A stretch of 64,000 nt of DNA. It comes from G965202915 sp965202915. GTDB lineage: Bacteria; Pseudomonadota; Gammaproteobacteria; Eutrophobiales; Eutrophobiaceae. The notes beneath the pieces were generated by a model, which was not told the origin of the DNA, searched no databases, and saw only the letters and a program-made list of their open reading frames with translations. Every line of letters starts with the position of its first letter. Within the stretch, counting starts at the first letter, position 1. Shown here one piece after another: positions 61,258 to 64,000 of the stretch. The translations under genes were made by a program, and so were the position numbers. Location of the stretch: NCBI GenBank assembly GCA_965202915.1, contig OZ241847.1:2232001-2296000 (forward strand), read 5' to 3'.

Positions 61258-62061
61258 ATGACAATAAAATACACCCGCACGTCCGATTTTTTGTATCAGT
61301 TGAGCGCGTTGATCCTGTCGATCATGATCGTGCATACGGTGTATGTCACGCTGATCAGGCCCAATGCCGAGGCGATACACCAGCAACAGTTGGAACAGCA
61401 GCAGGCCGGGGGCAACTATGAAGTCAAACGTTCCGTGTATGTGGTTCTCAAAGACTTTGAACAGGAAGTCTGTTGCATACTGGCGCTATGGGCCATCGCC
61501 ATCATTGCGCTCCGGGCGAAACATACCCTGCGTGAAAGAACCCTGCTTGACCGGTCTCTGCTTGCAATCGTTGCCGGCACCAGTATTCTGCCGGAGGATA
61601 CCCGCCAATACGCGAGACCTCTGCAATCCCTGCCGGAACGGGAGAGGGAATATTTATTGCCGAGGGTGTTGCTCAATGCCCTGCAAAGGTTTGGTTCCAC
61701 CGGCAACATTCAGGACGTCGCCTCCGCGGTCAAAGAAGTGTGCGATTCAGAATCGGATCGCCTGGATTCTGAATTATCGATGATCCGCTATATCATCTGG
61801 GCCATACCCTCAATAGGGTTTATTGGCACGGTGCGCGGCATCGGCGAAGCGCTTGGCCAGGCGCATAAAGCCGTTGAGGGGGATATCATCGGCGTCACCG
61901 TGAGTCTTGGGGTTGCGTTTAATTCCACCTTTATTGCCCTGGTCATCAGCATATTCATCATGTTTCTGATGCATCAATTACAGCTATTGCAGGAAAGACT
62001 GGTGCTGGATACTCATAATTACTGCGATGTAAATCTGATAAGACATTTGCAGGTTCGCTGA
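61258..62061 (+). CDS. MotA/TolQ/ExbB-like proton-channel protein
   Basis: A 267-residue membrane protein with four hydrophobic segments (about residues 13-33, 70-87, 175-195 and 212-236), arranged as in MotA/ExbB. The segment 'IIWAIPSIGFIGTVRGIGEAL' is the MotA/TolQ/ExbB core signature, and 'GVTVSLGVAFNSTFIALVIS' is the matching last helix. A cytoplasmic region of about 85 residues separates helices 2 and 3. Such proteins pair with ExbD/TolR/MotB partners to convert proton motive force into movement; none is visible here, but the VWA protein at the window end has a single N-terminal helix and could fill the role. Confidence 0.82.
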   Translation: MTIKYTRTSDFLYQLSALILSIMIVHTVYVTLIRPNAEAIHQQQLEQQQAGGNYEVKRSVYVVLKDFEQEVCCILALWAIAIIALRAKHTLRERTLLDRSLLAIVAGTSILPEDTRQYARPLQSLPEREREYLLPRVLLNALQRFGSTGNIQDVASAVKEVCDSESDRLDSELSMIRYIIWAIPSIGFIGTVRGIGEALGQAHKAVEGDIIGVTVSLGVAFNSTFIALVISIFIMFLMHQLQLLQERLVLDTHNYCDVNLIRHLQVR

Positions 62062-62067
62062 TTCGGG

Positions 62068-63378
62068 ATGACCGATACATTTATTGAAATCAATGACGCC
62101 GCCATTAAGGTGTTGCAGAATAACAGTATCGTATTGCGCAGCCCGGGCTATGCGGTCATCAATAATAACCGGATTTATCTGGGTGGCGAGGCCGTGGATA
62201 TGTCGCGTGCAAATCCGCGCATGACTTACACCCATTTCTGGAACAACCTTAACCTGGAGCCATTATCATCACCCTCGAAGCTCACTCGTCATCATGCTGA
62301 TTTGGCCTATGCCCATTTATCACATATTCATCAGCAGATCGGCAAACCCGACGAAGTAATATTTGCCGTTCCGAGTCATTATGATGAGCAGCACTTGTCA
62401 TTACTGCTCGGACTGGCCGAGGCCATACCGCTGCGCGCCGCCGGCCTGGTGGACACCGCAATAGCCGTGGCCGCGGTCGCCGCCGAGGCCGGCCCTTATT
62501 ATTATCTCGAGATATATCTGCACCATCTTACCGCAACCAGACTGGAGGCCGGCACCGAGGTGGTAAGAAACAGTGCCGAGGTCAATGATGCCGTCGGGTT
62601 GCTGGAGATCTATGCCAAATGTGCCGACTATATCGCCGATCTGTTCATCCAGCAATCACGGTTTGATCCCCTGCATAACGCCGCAACCGAACAGGCCCTG
62701 CATGATCGCCTGCCCGATAGCCTGGCCTCACTCTGTACACGCCCCGAAGTCACGTTTGAATTGCCGTTTGAAAACGCCAAATACCGAATAAAATTGAAAC
62801 GCCGGCAACTGGTGCAAATCCTCAGCCCGTTTTACGACCGCATTATCCGGGCGCTTGAACCCGGCATAAACTGCCTGGTGAGTTACCGCCTGAGCCGGCT
62901 GCCCGGGTTCACCGACGCCCTCGACGATCATATTGCCGTTGCCGAGGACACCCCTTTCCAGGGCTGTCGGAAAAATGTATCCCGCATTAAATGCGACGGC
63001 GATGCCCTTAACTTTATCACCCGCCTGCCCGTCACCGGCGCCCATGCGTCCGGTCATGTAAACAATGTTGCCGCATCCGCGACGGAAACGGTCGCCGTGG
63101 ATGGTCCCAGTCACGTACTCTGCAACGGTAAGGCCCGCGCGCTTGGGCCGGACCCGCTTTACCTGTCCGCCGGTGGCGACCTTAGCCGCGTTAAAACCGC
63201 GCACTCGCATTGTGCCGTTGATAAATCCGATCAGCGGGTCTGCATCCGGGCCGAGTCGGAACTGCTTATATTCAAAAACGGCTCCGAGGTGCGCGCCTCA
63301 GTGGAGGTGCAATCGGGAGACGTGATCACCTTTGCCGGTTCCAAAATAGAATATATCTTTATTGAAATTGTAAAATGA
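62068..63378 (+). CDS. Actin/Hsp70-fold-like protein with FHA-like end
   Basis: A 436-residue protein I cannot assign to a named family. It begins MTDTFIEINDAAIKVLQNN, continues with 'DEVIFAVPSHYDEQHLSLLL' and 'LRAAGLVDTAIAVAAVAA', the pattern of an Hsp70/actin-type ATPase lobe boundary. The first phosphate-binding loop is not clearly conserved. The last 40 residues ('LLIFKNGSEVRASVEVQSGD', then 'VITFAGSKIEYIF') resemble a small beta domain such as FHA. No membrane helix or signal peptide is present, so it is probably cytoplasmic. It lies 6 bases after the channel gene, and its stop overlaps the next ATG (ATGA). Confidence 0.6.
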   Translation: MTDTFIEINDAAIKVLQNNSIVLRSPGYAVINNNRIYLGGEAVDMSRANPRMTYTHFWNNLNLEPLSSPSKLTRHHADLAYAHLSHIHQQIGKPDEVIFAVPSHYDEQHLSLLLGLAEAIPLRAAGLVDTAIAVAAVAAEAGPYYYLEIYLHHLTATRLEAGTEVVRNSAEVNDAVGLLEIYAKCADYIADLFIQQSRFDPLHNAATEQALHDRLPDSLASLCTRPEVTFELPFENAKYRIKLKRRQLVQILSPFYDRIIRALEPGINCLVSYRLSRLPGFTDALDDHIAVAEDTPFQGCRKNVSRIKCDGDALNFITRLPVTGAHASGHVNNVAASATETVAVDGPSHVLCNGKARALGPDPLYLSAGGDLSRVKTAHSHCAVDKSDQRVCIRAESELLIFKNGSEVRASVEVQSGDVITFAGSKIEYIFIEIVK

Positions 63379-64000
63379 ATGCGCCCAACCGTCGCAGACT
63401 GACTCCGTTTTCATTGTCTTTCCTCGATATTATGTCCTGTGGGTTTGGTGCGGTTGTGTTGTTATTTTTGATCATCAAACACAACGTTGACGCCAGCATT
63501 TCCCCGCCGGACAGCGGCCCCGATGTATCATCGGAAGTCAATCTGCTGGAACAGGAAATACGACAGGGGCGAGAGGAACTGGCCGAATTACACGACCACG
63601 TTGCCGCAATCGATCAAAAAATTGCCACGGCTGAGAGGCTGGCCGCGCGCACCAGGCGGGAGATCGATTCCGGCACCGCGCAGACCGAGGACCCGGGGGC
63701 GGATTCACGGGACGCCGAAATAGAGGGGTTGAAGACGAAAGTCATTGATCTGGAGCGGGAAGTGAACCGCATACGGACAGACACACCGGCGACCGGAAAA
63801 GACGCACGTAGTTTTATCGGCCAGGGCAATCGCGAATACGTGTCCGGCCTGAAACTGGGGGGTAACAGGATCTTGGTGTTGCTGGACCGCTCAGCCAGCA
63901 TGCTGGACGATACCATCGTCAATATCATCAGACGCAGAAATATGTCTGATCGAGTCAAGCGCAGGTCGATAAAATGGCGGCAGGCGATAAGGATCGTCGA
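63375..64000 (+). CDS. Membrane-anchored VWA-domain protein (partial, 3' end outside window)
   Basis: An open frame starts at the ATG at 63375, overlapping the previous stop, and is still open at the window end (208 codons visible). It has a short basic start, one membrane helix (FLDIMSCGFGAVVLLFLIIK), a coiled coil of about 90 residues with many Glu, Arg and Leu, then 'ILVLLDRSASML', a MIDAS DxSxS motif that begins a von Willebrand factor A domain. The 'FLDxxSCGFGAVxLLFLI' anchor is seen in VWA proteins encoded near MotA/ExbB-like and SUMF1 genes. The helix-plus-periplasmic-coil layout resembles ExbD/MotB-type partners. Confidence 0.8.
   Translation, partial: MNAPNRRRLTPFSLSFLDIMSCGFGAVVLLFLIIKHNVDASISPPDSGPDVSSEVNLLEQEIRQGREELAELHDHVAAIDQKIATAERLAARTRREIDSGTAQTEDPGADSRDAEIEGLKTKVIDLEREVNRIRTDTPATGKDARSFIGQGNREYVSGLKLGGNRILVLLDRSASMLDDTIVNIIRRRNMSDRVKRRSIKWRQAIRIV

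Overview
The window reads as a chromosomal segment of a gammaproteobacterium. The evidence is gene order and protein type: nusA-infB-rbfA-truB, rpsF-rpsR-DUF2232-rplI-dnaB-alr-radA, ypjD next to a CorB/YfjD protein, sdhCDAB with sdhE and ygfZ, ubiG followed by a phosphatase gene, rnhA-dnaQ opposite gloB, ccmABCD, glnK-amtB and a fused Aas acyltransferase/synthetase. I cannot place it below class from sequence alone. Most of the window is dense housekeeping sequence. No rRNA, tRNA, CRISPR array, transposase or integrase was recognised.

Layout: 1-3930 translation and RNA modification (end of nusA, infB, rbfA, truB). 4030-5199 a lone glycosyltransferase on the minus strand. 5707-11967 a plus-strand ribosomal/replication/repair run (rpsF to radA). 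12062-14234 CorB-like and YpjD membrane proteins. 14545-16794 malic enzyme. 17048-18418 a porin-like protein and a P19-type periplasmic metal-binding protein. 18502-24996 a minus-strand run holding succinate dehydrogenase, three assembly or repair factors (an SDHAF4 homologue, SdhE, YgfZ), a YheT hydrolase and DsbB. 25114-28922 YgfX, an NDUFAF6/phytoene-synthase-like protein, a MupP/Gph phosphatase, UbiG and a PerM-like transporter. 29229-35076 QueG, NfeD, an SPFH protein, an orphan DNA methyltransferase and a DUF255 thioredoxin-fold protein.

35077-42746 is the accessory region. It has a small coiled-coil membrane protein and a 1951-codon repeat protein (dockerin-like, CSPG-like, six near-identical cadherin-like repeats, seven FG-GAP repeats, an RTX-like tail). 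Two families of palindromic repeats surround them. The giant gene has 16 consecutive G residues about 95 codons from its start, a classic setting for phase variation, and an in-frame copy of one palindromic repeat.

42747-46298 is a likely redox operon (VTT membrane protein, MerA-like flavoprotein, glutathione reductase) with a perfect 19-bp palindrome just upstream. 46361-54987 holds a double-ATPase peptide transporter subunit, amtB-glnK, ccmABCD, a CGFS glutaredoxin, dnaQ, rnhA and gloB. 55109-58979 holds MltD and Aas.

The last 5 kb (58989 to the window end) is the least explained part. It is a tight operon of a PEGA/SUMF1 membrane protein, a 66-aa exported protein, a MotA/TolQ/ExbB-like channel, an actin/Hsp70-like protein and a membrane-anchored VWA protein that runs off the window. 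Its first gene is readable in full only through a -1 shift on a nine-A run carrying the heptamer A AAA AAC.
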